Assembly (NCBI GenBank): GCA_017613485.1
Contig: JAGADS010000185.1
Coordinates: 1 to 13,179 of the forward strand
Length of the DNA: 13,179 bases
Direction: 5' to 3'
DNA from: Treponema sp.
GTDB lineage: Bacteria > Spirochaetota > Spirochaetia > Treponematales > Treponemataceae
The position numbers and the translations under genes are program-made. Shown piece by piece: positions 6,901 to 13,179 of the stretch (position 1 is the first letter of the stretch; the number at the start of each line of letters is the position of its first letter). The notes under the pieces are model-generated. The model was not told where the DNA came from. It made no database searches and saw nothing but the letters and a program-made list of their open reading frames with translations.

Positions 6901-9900
6901 TTCCTCCTGAAGTCTGGAAACAATTCCAATAACATTGCTTTCCATATTTGAAGTTGACTGGTTTACAGTCTGATCAAGGTTTTCAGTCCTTTCCTTTACA
7001 TTCTTTGTAAGCATTTCAATCTTGGCGGCAAGATCCTTCTCCAATGCTCCTGCATTTACTTTTATTGCCTTTGTTATTGAAGCTGCCTTATCTGAATATA
7101 TTTTTGAAAGGCTTGCAAATTTTGTCGTGTATGATTTTTCGAGTGAAGCAGTCCTGTCCTTGATGTCTCGCTCAACAAGCTCTGTTCTCTCGTTGGCATT
7201 TCTTTCCATCGTGCCGGTGCGTTCCTCAATCATCCTTAACAGAGAGTCTGTCTTGTCAGTAACTGCAACCGAAACATTCTGCGTTCTTTCCTGAACAGAA
7301 TTCTCAAGGCTTGAGATAAGGTTCTCCACATTATCCTGCAATGTTGTTGTCCTTTCGTTAACCTGTCCGGTGATGTTCTCCGTTATGTCACGTACAGACT
7401 TTGCAACAGCCTCTGTGCGGCTATTGAGTTCCTGAGCAAGACTTGTTGTCCTTTCATTGAGTTCCTGCTCAAGATTGTCTGTCTTCTGGTTAAGTGCCTG
7501 CTCAAGGTTTCCGGTCCTTTCGTTAAGTGCCTGTTCAAGATTGCCTGTTTTATCTGAAAGTTCCTGTGCAAGTGAAGCTGTCCTTTGATCAAGTTCATCT
7601 GCAAGGTTGTCAGTACGTGAATATACTTCTTCCTGCAGTGCATCGGTTTTCTGATTAAGGCTGTCTTCAAGTGCCTGTGTTTTTTCGTTTACAGTACGCT
7701 CAAGCTCATCGGTCTTATTGATTACATTATCAACGATTACGGAAGAACGCTCGTTTACAAGATCCTCAAGAGGAATGATTCTTTCGTTGACTTGATTCGT
7801 CAAAGTCTCAGTGCGTCCGAACACATTATCCTGAAGCTCTGCAAGACGCTCATTCACAGCATCCTCAAGATCACCTGTCTTTGACTGAAGCGTATCCTGC
7901 ATCATCTCGATTTTTGAATAAACCTCATCCTCAAGTGCACCTGTTTTTGCCGTAACAAGTTCCTGCAATGATCCTGTACGGTCGTTTACAAGGTCATCAA
8001 TGTCCTGAAGTTTCTTCTGGAGATCCTCTTCAATTCCGCCTGTCCTTGATTCTATCATGTCCTGGAGAGTCTGTGCCTTGCCAAGGATTTTACCCTCAAA
8101 ATTCTGTGTGCGTTCTGCAAACTGATCCTCAAGGGTGCTTGTGCGGCTGCCTAAAAGCTGTTCAAGAGAACCTGTGCGGTCTTCTATCATGTTCTCGATG
8201 CTCTCTGCCCTGTCCATGATATTTGACTCAAAGTCCTGAACACGATCAGCAAATTCCTGTTCAATTGAATTCGTGCGTGTCTCCAAAAGCTCGTGCATTG
8301 AATCAGTGCGGTTTTCAAGCATTTCCTGCAGCTTACCTGTACGGCTTTCTATCATTTCCTGCATTGAGCCTGTCTTGCTCTCCAACAGCTCCTGAAGGTT
8401 TCCGGTCTTGTTTGCCACCATTTCCTCAAGATTGCCGGTTTTCTCAGTAAGCTCTGACTCGATGCTCTGTATACGCCTGCTGAATTCCTGTGCAAGGTCT
8501 CCTGTGCGTGTATCAAGAAGAGTGTTCATTGAGCCGGTCTTGCTTTCAAGAAGATCTGCGATGTTTCCTGTGCGGTCCTCAATCATGTCCTCAAGAATCT
8601 GAGCCTTATCCATGAGGTTGTCCTCAAAATCCTTGGTGCGCTCTGTAAACTGCTGCTCAATCGTTCCTGTGCGTGACTCAAGAAGCTCCTGCATTGAATC
8701 GGTGCGTGTCTCAATCATATCCTGCAAAGAACTTGTCTTTACTTCCAGGGTATCCTCAAGATTTCCTGTGCGGTCCTCGATTTCACTTTGAAGTGCCGAT
8801 GTCCTGTCCTCAAGCTCACTCTGCAGTTCTGCGGTGCGATCCTCAAGATTCTGTGTATATGTGCTTGTCAGCTCATTGTACTGTTCAATTGCAGTATCTG
8901 TACGTGACTTTACGTCTTCCACCAGAGAATTAAGGCGGTCGACTACCTGTACCTCAAGTGCCCCTGACGTATCCTTAATCTGTTTCTCAAGGTCAACGGT
9001 ACGTTCCTCCAATGCAGCCTGAAGCTCTGCGGTACGTGTCTCTATATTGCGTGTGTATGCTCCTGTTGTCTCTGCATACTGTGCGATTGCCTTGTCTGCC
9101 TGTTCCTTTACCTCTGCAATCATGGCGGAAATCTTCTGGTTGATTCCCACCTCAAGGGATCCGGACTTGTCGTTTATCTGATCAGATAGAATTGCCGTCC
9201 TGTCCTGCAAGGCCTGATACAGTTCCTTTGTGCGGTTCTCAACATCCTGCTCATAGCTTGCCGTGGTGCTGCGGTAACGGTCGATGGCATTCTCTGTTTC
9301 CTGCTGGACATTGAAAGTCATATCATCCAGTTTCTGCTTGAGCAATGCCTCCAGGGCCTCGGTCTTTTTCTTGATGTCAGAGCTGATTGTCGTGGTCCTG
9401 ATATTCAAGTCGCCTGTCTTCTCGCGGATGTCGGTATCAAGTACTGTAAAGCGCTCGTTGAATGCATTTGCAAGTGAAGAGGTCCTCTGCTTGATGTCGC
9501 TGTCAAGTGAAGTAGTGCGTGTCTCAATCTGCTCTGCAAGAAGTGATGTTTTCTCCGTGATTTCGTTCTCAAGATTCTTTGTAATCTCATTAAGGGAAGC
9601 TGCAAGTGCAGATGTCTTCTGCTTGAGCTCCGTGCTGAACTCTGAGTTTTTGTCGCTGAGTAAATCAGTAAGCTCCGTAACACGTTTTTTAATGTCCGTA
9701 TCAAGTGCAGATGCCTTTTCGTTGAATGCTGATGACATTGCCGTTATACGCTGCTTACATGCGGCTTCCACAGTCTGGGTCCTGTTGTTTACGTATTCCT
9801 CAAGATCATCGGTGCGCTTGGTAACAGACTCTTCCACACTGTCCGTACGGCTTGTGATTGCTTCCTCAAGTTCCTGTGCCCTCTGATTATAGACATTCTC

Positions 9901-12324
9901 GATGCTCTGAGTCCTGGTTTCCATCTGGCTTGCAAGGTCATCGAGCCGCTGATAGATTTTTTCCTCAACTCCGCGTGTCTTTGAATCAACCATCTCAGCA
10001 AAGCGCCCGGTTTTTCCTGTGACTTCTTCCTCAAGGTCATCGGTGCGTGTGCGTATCTGATCTTCAAGCGTATGAGTACGTGTCTCCAACGCAACAGTAA
10101 GTGCACTGGTCCTGTCGTTAAGTGTATTCTCAAGCCACTGAGTTTTTTCACTGAGTGATGTTGTAAGGTTCTGCAATACCTGTCCGACTTTTTCCTGAAC
10201 CTCACGTGTACGTGTTTCCACTGATTCCGTAAGCTCTTCAACCGTATCGTCAACAGAAACATCAAAGTTATTCGTCTTAGCCTGAATAGAATCCGTCATC
10301 TCCTGGATTTTATTTGTGACAGAATCCTCCAGTTCCTCTGTGCGTGTATGTACTGCCTCGGCAAGATAAGAAGTCTTTTCATTGAGCTCGTTCTCAAGGT
10401 TATCCGTGCGGGTGTGCATATCGTCAGTAAGTGTACTGATTCTCTGGTTAAAGTCACTTTCGATATAATCAGTTTTTGATGTAAGGCTTTCAACAACACC
10501 GCTGGTTTTAGCTGTAACGGCCGACGTGATTTTTTCAAGCGTGGAATTGACTGCATCCTCAAGATTCTGCGTGCGTTCCTGAACAGAAGTCTCAAGATTC
10601 TGCGTGCGTTCCTCCACATCAGCGGAAAGAGTTTCAATAGTATTGGTTACGTTTTCCTCAAGAGTTCTCGTGCGGTCTTCTACGGATGTCTCAAGGCGTT
10701 CTGTAAGGCTTGCAACGTGTTCCTCAAGATTTGATGTTCTAAGCTCAACTGAGGCACTCAAATCCTCTGTGCGCTGTGTAACCATTGACTCAAGGTCATC
10801 AAGGCGTCCGGTAAGATCAGAAGAAAGCGTGTCGGTTGTGTCATAGACATTATCCTCGATGGCCTTTGTACGTTCCTCAAGGGATGCTGATACATTCTCC
10901 ATCTTCTGAAGAACATTATCCTCTACTTTCCTCAGGCGGTCCTCAACCTCAGAATTGAGTGTGCCGGTCTTCTCGTTGATCTCGGAATAAATCTCGTTTG
11001 TCCTCTCGGTAAAGTTATCAACAAGGATCTTTGATTTGTCGGTGAACATAGAGACAAGATTGTCAGTCTTTTCCTGATATGTATTCTCAAGCTCTTTTGT
11101 CTGCTCATCGAATGTACGCGAAAGATTTTCGTTTCTCTGCTTGTACTCGTCCTCAAATTCCTTTGAACGCTGCTTGAATGCCTGTACAAGATTCTGGATT
11201 TTCTCGTTGAACTGGCTTTCCAGATCCTGAGACCTTTCCTGGAACATTGATGCAATGCTCACAGAATTCTCATCAAATGCAAGTGCAAGTGCCTTTGTCT
11301 TTTCGTTGCATGTATTGTCAAGTGCATTGGTTCTGTCAACAACAAACTGCTCAAGGTTTTCAAGACGCTCTGTAAAGTCTTTGTTTATTTTATTTGCCTG
11401 ACCGAGAAGCTCTGCGGAAATCTCTGCCATGCGCTGGTTGTATTCTTTCTCGAATGCTTTTCTCTGACCGTCAAGAGAAGCGTTGAAGTTTTCTGTCTGC
11501 TCGTTGATGCTCTCCTGTGCGTTCTGGATGCGGCTGTCGATAAGTGCCTGAAGCTGCTTGGTCTGGATTCCGAGTTCCTCCATGAGTGCGGCACTTCTGT
11601 CATCTGAATTTTTCTGAAGCTTCTCGAATGCGGCATCTTCAAGACGGCTAGCCCTTTCTGCGGCATTGTCGTATGTATCCTTTATGTCAGCGGCAATCTT
11701 GTTCATGATTACACGGCTTTCTTCTATTGCATGCTGGGTAGAATCTGCAATGGACTGGGCACGGCTTTCATATTCCTCAAGAAGAGAGTCTCCAAGATGC
11801 TTAAGTCCATTCTGGTTTGACTCTGTGAATTTATGGACGAGTGCACCAATCTGCCTGTCGATGGAAGCTACTTTTTTGTTCTGATCGTTCAGCCTGCCGT
11901 TAAATACATCAATTACATGGGCCTCATCCTTGACCTTCTGCAAATCTTCCTCTACAGCGGTGGTCATTTCCATCAGCTCACGCAATGCCTTGTCATACGA
12001 ATCAACTTTCTCGGTGATATAATTCACCTTTTCAATGGGAACCTGAAGGCCTTCAACCAGTTTGTCGAATTCCGCCTTCTGCTGATCAAGTCGTTTAACA
12101 GCCGCCTTTGCCTGGGCATCCTTGCTTTCAAGCTCACTCCTCAAAAGCTGAATGTTCTCCTTTTCGGTCTTGAAATACCCGTCAAATTCAGCCTGACGCC
12201 TGTCGGCATATTTCTTGACCTTATCCATTGTGTTTTGACTTTTGGAAACCTGAGTAATAACGATACTTATAACAGCAGCAAGTGCCGCTGAGACTACGAT
12301 AGCTAGAATCACGACTTTTTCCAC
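3994..12324 (-). CDS. Giant membrane-anchored hendecad coiled-coil protein (SpiroCoCo-like), 2776 residues
   Basis: The function is not established; I read it as a cytoplasmic structural rod. Residues 4-24 form one hydrophobic helix without a cleavage site. The residues just after it are rich in Lys and Arg (K28, K35, K37, K38, R42, R43), which by the positive-inside rule puts the long C-terminal part in the cytoplasm. Residues 30-257 are coiled coil with a looser register. Residues 258-1892 are 148 blocks of 11 residues plus one 7-residue block (973-979), with consensus LExxVxxRTxx. Residues 1893-1920 equal four heptads. Residues 1921-2514 are 54 more 11-residue blocks lacking the RT motif. 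Residues 2515-2718 are irregular coiled coil, 2719-2732 a Lys-rich and Gly linker, and about 2734-2771 a helix-turn-helix-like end. Prolines occur only at 96, 1518, 2637, 2735 and 2772. The start is GTG (12324); a second GTG at V5 is possible, and neither has a strong ribosome binding site. It follows the HAD gene by 62 bp holding a promoter, and has no clear terminator before carD. Similarity searches may wrongly suggest apolipoprotein or LEA proteins because of the 11-residue period. Confidence 0.9.
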   Translation of the reverse strand: MEKVVILAIVVSAALAAVISIVITQVSKSQNTMDKVKKYADRRQAEFDGYFKTEKENIQLLRSELESKDAQAKAAVKRLDQQKAEFDKLVEGLQVPIEKVNYITEKVDSYDKALRELMEMTTAVEEDLQKVKDEAHVIDVFNGRLNDQNKKVASIDRQIGALVHKFTESNQNGLKHLGDSLLEEYESRAQSIADSTQHAIEESRVIMNKIAADIKDTYDNAAERASRLEDAAFEKLQKNSDDRSAALMEELGIQTKQLQALIDSRIQNAQESINEQTENFNASLDGQRKAFEKEYNQRMAEISAELLGQANKINKDFTERLENLEQFVVDRTNALDNTCNEKTKALALAFDENSVSIASMFQERSQDLESQFNEKIQNLVQAFKQRSKEFEDEYKQRNENLSRTFDEQTKELENTYQEKTDNLVSMFTDKSKILVDNFTERTNEIYSEINEKTGTLNSEVEDRLRKVEDNVLQKMENVSASLEERTKAIEDNVYDTTDTLSSDLTGRLDDLESMVTQRTEDLSASVELRTSNLEEHVASLTERLETSVEDRTRTLEENVTNTIETLSADVEERTQNLETSVQERTQNLEDAVNSTLEKITSAVTAKTSGVVESLTSKTDYIESDFNQRISTLTDDMHTRTDNLENELNEKTSYLAEAVHTRTEELEDSVTNKIQEMTDSIQAKTNNFDVSVDDTVEELTESVETRTREVQEKVGQVLQNLTTSLSEKTQWLENTLNDRTSALTVALETRTHTLEDQIRTRTDDLEEEVTGKTGRFAEMVDSKTRGVEEKIYQRLDDLASQMETRTQSIENVYNQRAQELEEAITSRTDSVEESVTKRTDDLEEYVNNRTQTVEAACKQRITAMSSAFNEKASALDTDIKKRVTELTDLLSDKNSEFSTELKQKTSALAASLNEITKNLENEITEKTSLLAEQIETRTTSLDSDIKQRTSSLANAFNERFTVLDTDIREKTGDLNIRTTTISSDIKKKTEALEALLKQKLDDMTFNVQQETENAIDRYRSTTASYEQDVENRTKELYQALQDRTAILSDQINDKSGSLEVGINQKISAMIAEVKEQADKAIAQYAETTGAYTRNIETRTAELQAALEERTVDLEKQIKDTSGALEVQVVDRLNSLVEDVKSRTDTAIEQYNELTSTYTQNLEDRTAELQSELEDRTSALQSEIEDRTGNLEDTLEVKTSSLQDMIETRTDSMQELLESRTGTIEQQFTERTKDFEDNLMDKAQILEDMIEDRTGNIADLLESKTGSMNTLLDTRTGDLAQEFSRRIQSIESELTEKTGNLEEMVANKTGNLQELLESKTGSMQEMIESRTGKLQEMLENRTDSMHELLETRTNSIEQEFADRVQDFESNIMDRAESIENMIEDRTGSLEQLLGSRTSTLEDQFAERTQNFEGKILGKAQTLQDMIESRTGGIEEDLQKKLQDIDDLVNDRTGSLQELVTAKTGALEDEVYSKIEMMQDTLQSKTGDLEDAVNERLAELQDNVFGRTETLTNQVNERIIPLEDLVNERSSVIVDNVINKTDELERTVNEKTQALEDSLNQKTDALQEEVYSRTDNLADELDQRTASLAQELSDKTGNLEQALNERTGNLEQALNQKTDNLEQELNERTTSLAQELNSRTEAVAKSVRDITENITGQVNERTTTLQDNVENLISSLENSVQERTQNVSVAVTDKTDSLLRMIEERTGTMERNANERTELVERDIKDRTASLEKSYTTKFASLSKIYSDKAASITKAIKVNAGALEKDLAAKIEMLTKNVKERTENLDQTVNQSTSNMESNVIGIVSRLQEELDKKTSALEVAVRETNSDASEAITRKVNDITSDLMEKVNNLEAIVEEKTRKLEEDSNAQILQYRDSMLATLQTARETAAELEQTTIGNTSRLDDIESRVQVQVQQIQQKYDGLFDEAFSRAEQKETSSYEKYKEMSVSHLNKYKSELQVFVSDMQKNIADSLADVQNRADLMRTQVEDAIADTRAQYEKSIEESHAIAARINEETTLSSDKLANFDREMKEQFTLFDESLSKAMKSISMDYENKQSVFLAGLDKQLDKYKQEMDYRFNKLNTAGADVDKLEDALRKIMDQAQKRVLGDFEKFTTSVSKNHVNFETSLKTRSDKLKEEIETLEVTLEELKEKSYSTTSSQLKVFEDTFTVDLKKREEAINQQLNEWKNKFDTRIENFTNTYEESRKDLETRYADELKNRITEIQTKTTEQESRFQAALQTGQSTIENQINTVNQRLHDFIEQYRTALKNTTEQANAVLKQESDGYNRKVTESLAENLRTMNAQFADIKSEFDQKYKNNAAVLDETVQNVNEFKMQIARQLKETNEKYEQDLQFFMQKQQQSYADIDSKTQESRQKVQDDIDVLTDKAEAALKLYEDRSGQILQQLQKRYEAMVQSTQGMLQEATGQADRQIKELKHNLKDTVDADKQAYQRMIEHLNDDTNALQIRIDEINKGITRFTAQTGLFDKAEKLKKQLNESIDNLQEKINGFASYEVKVNNVRQMIEQVQQMSADIDNRISNFNVQKNQLDSLDQKFNRLMALSNSMDDKIAELNVTSDKLVNMQVTVRNYQDSLNGIQAQFDRIETKAETIEKVANNVDNTADRIHDLERRLASCNTQLDDLPGQLEELQDGINIIMKHNDNINEAVDKLSSLQQILDETEERMDALNETKSGILGTEERLQQLAKNADKQIGVLQTISRSNVAKKKKDQEKAKKGGGITPQVRENVKELKRMHWSNEEIANSLGISEEAVELILEIPSDDE
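7408..7605 (-). repeat. Near-identical cluster of six 33-bp repeats
   Basis: Residues 1574-1639 are six adjacent blocks of the type LEQALNERTGN, LEQALNQKTDN, LEQELNERTTS and LAQELNSRTEA. They are far more alike than blocks elsewhere, at DNA as well as protein level, which suggests recent tandem duplication or conversion. Confidence 0.85.
8035..8694 (-). repeat. 44-residue (132-bp) super-repeats within the hendecad tract
   Basis: A four-block unit runs ELLESRTGT, IEQQFTERTKD, FEDNLMDKAQI, LEDMIEDRTGN at residues 1211-1254. It recurs at 1343-1386 (IEQEFADRVQD, FESNIMDRAES, IENMIEDRTGS) and 1387-1430 (LEDQFAERTQN, FEGKILGKAQT, LQDMIESRTGG). Blocks between the first and second copies are related but shifted. 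Confidence 0.75.
8761..9354 (-). repeat. Three tandem 66-residue (198-bp) super-repeats within the hendecad tract
   Basis: Copies are at residues 991-1056, 1057-1122 and 1123-1188 (DNA 9157-9354, 8959-9156 and 8761-8958). Each contains, in order, an LE-x-x-x-x-x-K/R start, a block beginning Ala-Ile-x-x-Tyr (AIDRY, AIAQY, AIEQY), a block beginning Tyr (YEQDVENRT, YTRNIETRT, YTQNLEDRT) and three LQ- or LE-type blocks. The Ala-Ile and Tyr starts are confined to these copies. Confidence 0.85.
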
Positions 12325-12350
12325 CCGATCATATCTTTAATATAAACAGA

Positions 12351-12364
12351 CTACACGACTGTAG
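12351..12364 (-). other. Small stem-loop in the leader of the giant gene
   Basis: CTACA and TGTAG form a 5-bp perfect inverted repeat around a 4-nt loop. It lies at the predicted transcript start (about 12362), 27 bp before the GTG. There is no T-tract on the transcribed strand after it, so it is not a convincing terminator. Confidence 0.35.
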
Positions 12365-12368
12365 CCAT

Positions 12369-12397
12369 ATTATAGCAATTATTCTATTATAGCACAA
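12369..12397 (-). promoter_or_regulatory. Extended -10 promoter of the giant coiled-coil gene
   Basis: On the minus strand TTGTGC (12397-12392), a 17-bp spacer and TATAAT (12374-12369) preceded by TGC make an extended -10 promoter. The predicted start near 12362 gives a leader of about 38 nt before the GTG at 12324. Confidence 0.65.
12386..12394 (-). promoter_or_regulatory. Second TGCTATAAT extended -10 element
   Basis: An identical TGCTATAAT lies exactly 17 bp upstream of the first and overlaps the stop codon of the HAD gene. Its -35 region (TCGCCA at 17-bp spacing) is poor, so activity would depend on the extended -10. It may be a tandem promoter or partly serve as spacer for the first. 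Confidence 0.35.
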
Positions 12398-13052
12398 TAT
12401 CAAGTAATTGGCGATAGTTTTTGAAGCAAATATCAACATCTTTTGGCGGTTTATTGAAAATTTTCCGCCATCCCTTGAGCAGATAGGCACTTCTCATCCC
12501 CGCATTAAGAGCCCCTATCACATCATACCTTATGCTGTTTCCCACATAAAGCACTTCCTCTGGCTTTACCCCAAGTTTCATAGCCAGAATGCCAAATGGA
12601 TATTTTGAGGGTTTAAGTGCCCCGGACTCCTCAGACCCTATACAAACGTCGCAGAGTTTTCTCATTCCCCAGATATCACCCTTCTGTTCAGGGGGAAAAT
12701 CAGAGAGAATTCCTATTTTATAGCCCTTTTCCTTGAGTTTTTCCATGCATTCCCGGGCATAAGGATACGGCTTTATACGGCGGAAATAGGGTTTTAATCC
12801 GTCATAGCAGATTTTCTGGATGTTTGACTTGGCTTCTTCAGAGGTGGTTCTCATTGCAAAGGCCAGAAGTCTTGCCTGATACTCATAGAAGTCTGCCAAA
12901 GGAGCAGTCCTGTGCATCTTTTTCCTTACACGGTTATAGCGGAGAAAAAAAGGAAGATGACGGCAGAAATAGAATGCTACCCGCACATTCAGCTTCCAGT
13001 CTGCATATAGAGTTCCGTCTATGTCAAATGCAACGGCCTTTATACCTTCCAT
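12387..13052 (-). CDS. HAD-superfamily hydrolase (probable phosphatase), substrate unknown
   Basis: The 221 residues carry all four HAD motifs. DIDGTLY is at 10-16, with nucleophile D10 and general acid D12. Motif II is S117 in ILSDF. Motif III is K147 in the KPSKYPF stretch. Motif IV is VGNSIRYDVIGA at 170-181, with Asn172 where many members have Asp, and D177. A helical cap of C1 type fills residues 20-90, unusually rich in Arg and Phe (FYFCRHLPFFLRYNRVRKK at 27-45). The fold is the phosphoglycolate phosphatase/haloacid dehalogenase type. The substrate cannot be read from the sequence. The ATG is 2 bp after the lepA stop, so translation is probably coupled; AAGGAAG within the end of lepA is a distant candidate ribosome binding site. 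Confidence 0.9.
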   Translation of the reverse strand: MEGIKAVAFDIDGTLYADWKLNVRVAFYFCRHLPFFLRYNRVRKKMHRTAPLADFYEYQARLLAFAMRTTSEEAKSNIQKICYDGLKPYFRRIKPYPYARECMEKLKEKGYKIGILSDFPPEQKGDIWGMRKLCDVCIGSEESGALKPSKYPFGILAMKLGVKPEEVLYVGNSIRYDVIGALNAGMRSAYLLKGWRKIFNKPPKDVDICFKNYRQLLDIVL

Positions 13053-13054
13053 TT

Positions 13055-13179
13055 TCAGTTGTCTTCCTTTTCCCTAAGAACTGCAAGGAACGCACTTTGA
13101 GGAAGCTCCACGTTACCTGCCATGAGCATTCGTTTTTTACCTGCCTTCTGCTTCTCCAAAAGCTTTCTTTTTCGGGTAA
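13055..13179 (-). CDS. lepA: Elongation factor 4 (LepA), C-terminal tip only
   Basis: LepA is a ribosome-associated translational GTPase that back-translocates or remodels stalled ribosomes. Only the last 40 codons and the stop are in the window; the rest lies to the right. The visible end reads [12 protein letters not shown], then the [13 protein letters not shown] stretch and a charged tail. This is the characteristic C-terminal domain of LepA, absent from EF-G, with the basic KAGKKRM and the PQ-x-AF segment that contact the tRNA site. The frame is open to the window edge. It heads the leftward cluster seen here. Confidence 0.9.
   Translation of the reverse strand, partial: TRKRKLLEKQKAGKKRMLMAGNVELPQSAFLAVLREKEDN

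Larger units (their letters stand above)
6649..11553 (-). repeat. Tract of 148 degenerate 33-bp repeats (11-residue hendecads) inside the giant gene
   Basis: The 1635 codons divide by hand into 148 units of 11 plus one of 7. Each unit starts with a hydrophobic residue (mostly Leu), has a second at position 5, and in roughly 80 units carries Arg-Thr or Lys-Thr at positions 8-9, often followed by Gly. The count was checked two ways. It predicts Leu-973 at 9408-9406, which is what the DNA reads, and the block totals add up to the full 2776 residues. Confidence 0.92.

Noticed and set aside
9284..9886. A 200-codon open frame on the plus strand opposite the giant gene, and many similar shorter ones.
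   Set aside because: The 33-bp period keeps any stop-free antisense frame open for long stretches. The translations are Ser- and Leu-rich with no family features, and no ribosome binding site or promoter supports them.
6649..11553. 33-bp periodicity considered as a CRISPR array or DNA satellite.
   Set aside because: The units are contiguous, degenerate, without spacers, and stay in one open reading frame with conservation at amino-acid positions. The period is a protein hendecad.
3994..12324. Giant gene as a phage tape-measure protein, chemoreceptor or apolipoprotein-like protein.
   Set aside because: No phage genes surround it, no HAMP or signalling-tip sequence is seen, and an apolipoprotein resemblance would come only from the shared 11-residue period.

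Overview
The window looks like a stretch of a Treponema-type spirochaete chromosome. The evidence is a giant membrane-tethered coiled-coil protein, a fused IspD-IspF enzyme and a CarD regulator in a cluster headed by lepA. Everything seen is chromosomal housekeeping DNA. I found no insertion sequence, prophage gene, tRNA, rRNA or CRISPR array. The assignment to Treponema is from memory of gene content and is not tested by any search.

Layout. The left end (1-2088) is read rightward. It holds the 3' part of rarA, which carries a long methyltransferase-like C-terminal extension, and then adk, which has its own apparent promoter and a strong ribosome binding site. The rest (2081-13179) is read leftward. 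In transcription order it is the 3' tip of lepA, a HAD-family phosphatase, a 2776-residue coiled-coil protein that fills 63% of the window, carD, and ispDF. The adk and ispDF genes converge and overlap by 8 bp. carD and ispDF overlap by 14 bp. lepA and the HAD gene are 2 bp apart. The two gaps in the leftward cluster (62 bp before the giant gene, 43 bp before carD) each hold a good sigma-70-like promoter, so this looks like an operon with internal promoters. No gene-free stretch exceeds 70 bp.

The giant protein is the striking part. After one N-terminal transmembrane helix, residues 258-1892 can be cut by eye into 148 consecutive 11-residue blocks (33 bp each) with a single exception, a 7-residue block at 973-979. 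The block consensus is L-E-x-x-V-x-x-R-T-x-x. A 28-residue segment (four heptads) then leads into 54 more 11-residue blocks without the Arg-Thr signature. Irregular coiled coil follows, then a Lys-rich linker and a short C-terminal helix-turn-helix-like segment. Only five prolines occur in 2776 residues. As one helix it would be about 400 nm long. The charge pattern places the rod in the cytoplasm. It matches what I recall of the very long spirochaetal coiled-coil ('SpiroCoCo') proteins, whose function is not established.

Functional links between neighbours are loose: translation (LepA), RNA polymerase control (CarD), isoprenoid precursors (IspDF), nucleotide balance (Adk) and replication-fork repair (RarA). 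The giant rod sits between lepA and carD under its own promoter, so it is likely expressed during growth as a structural protein.
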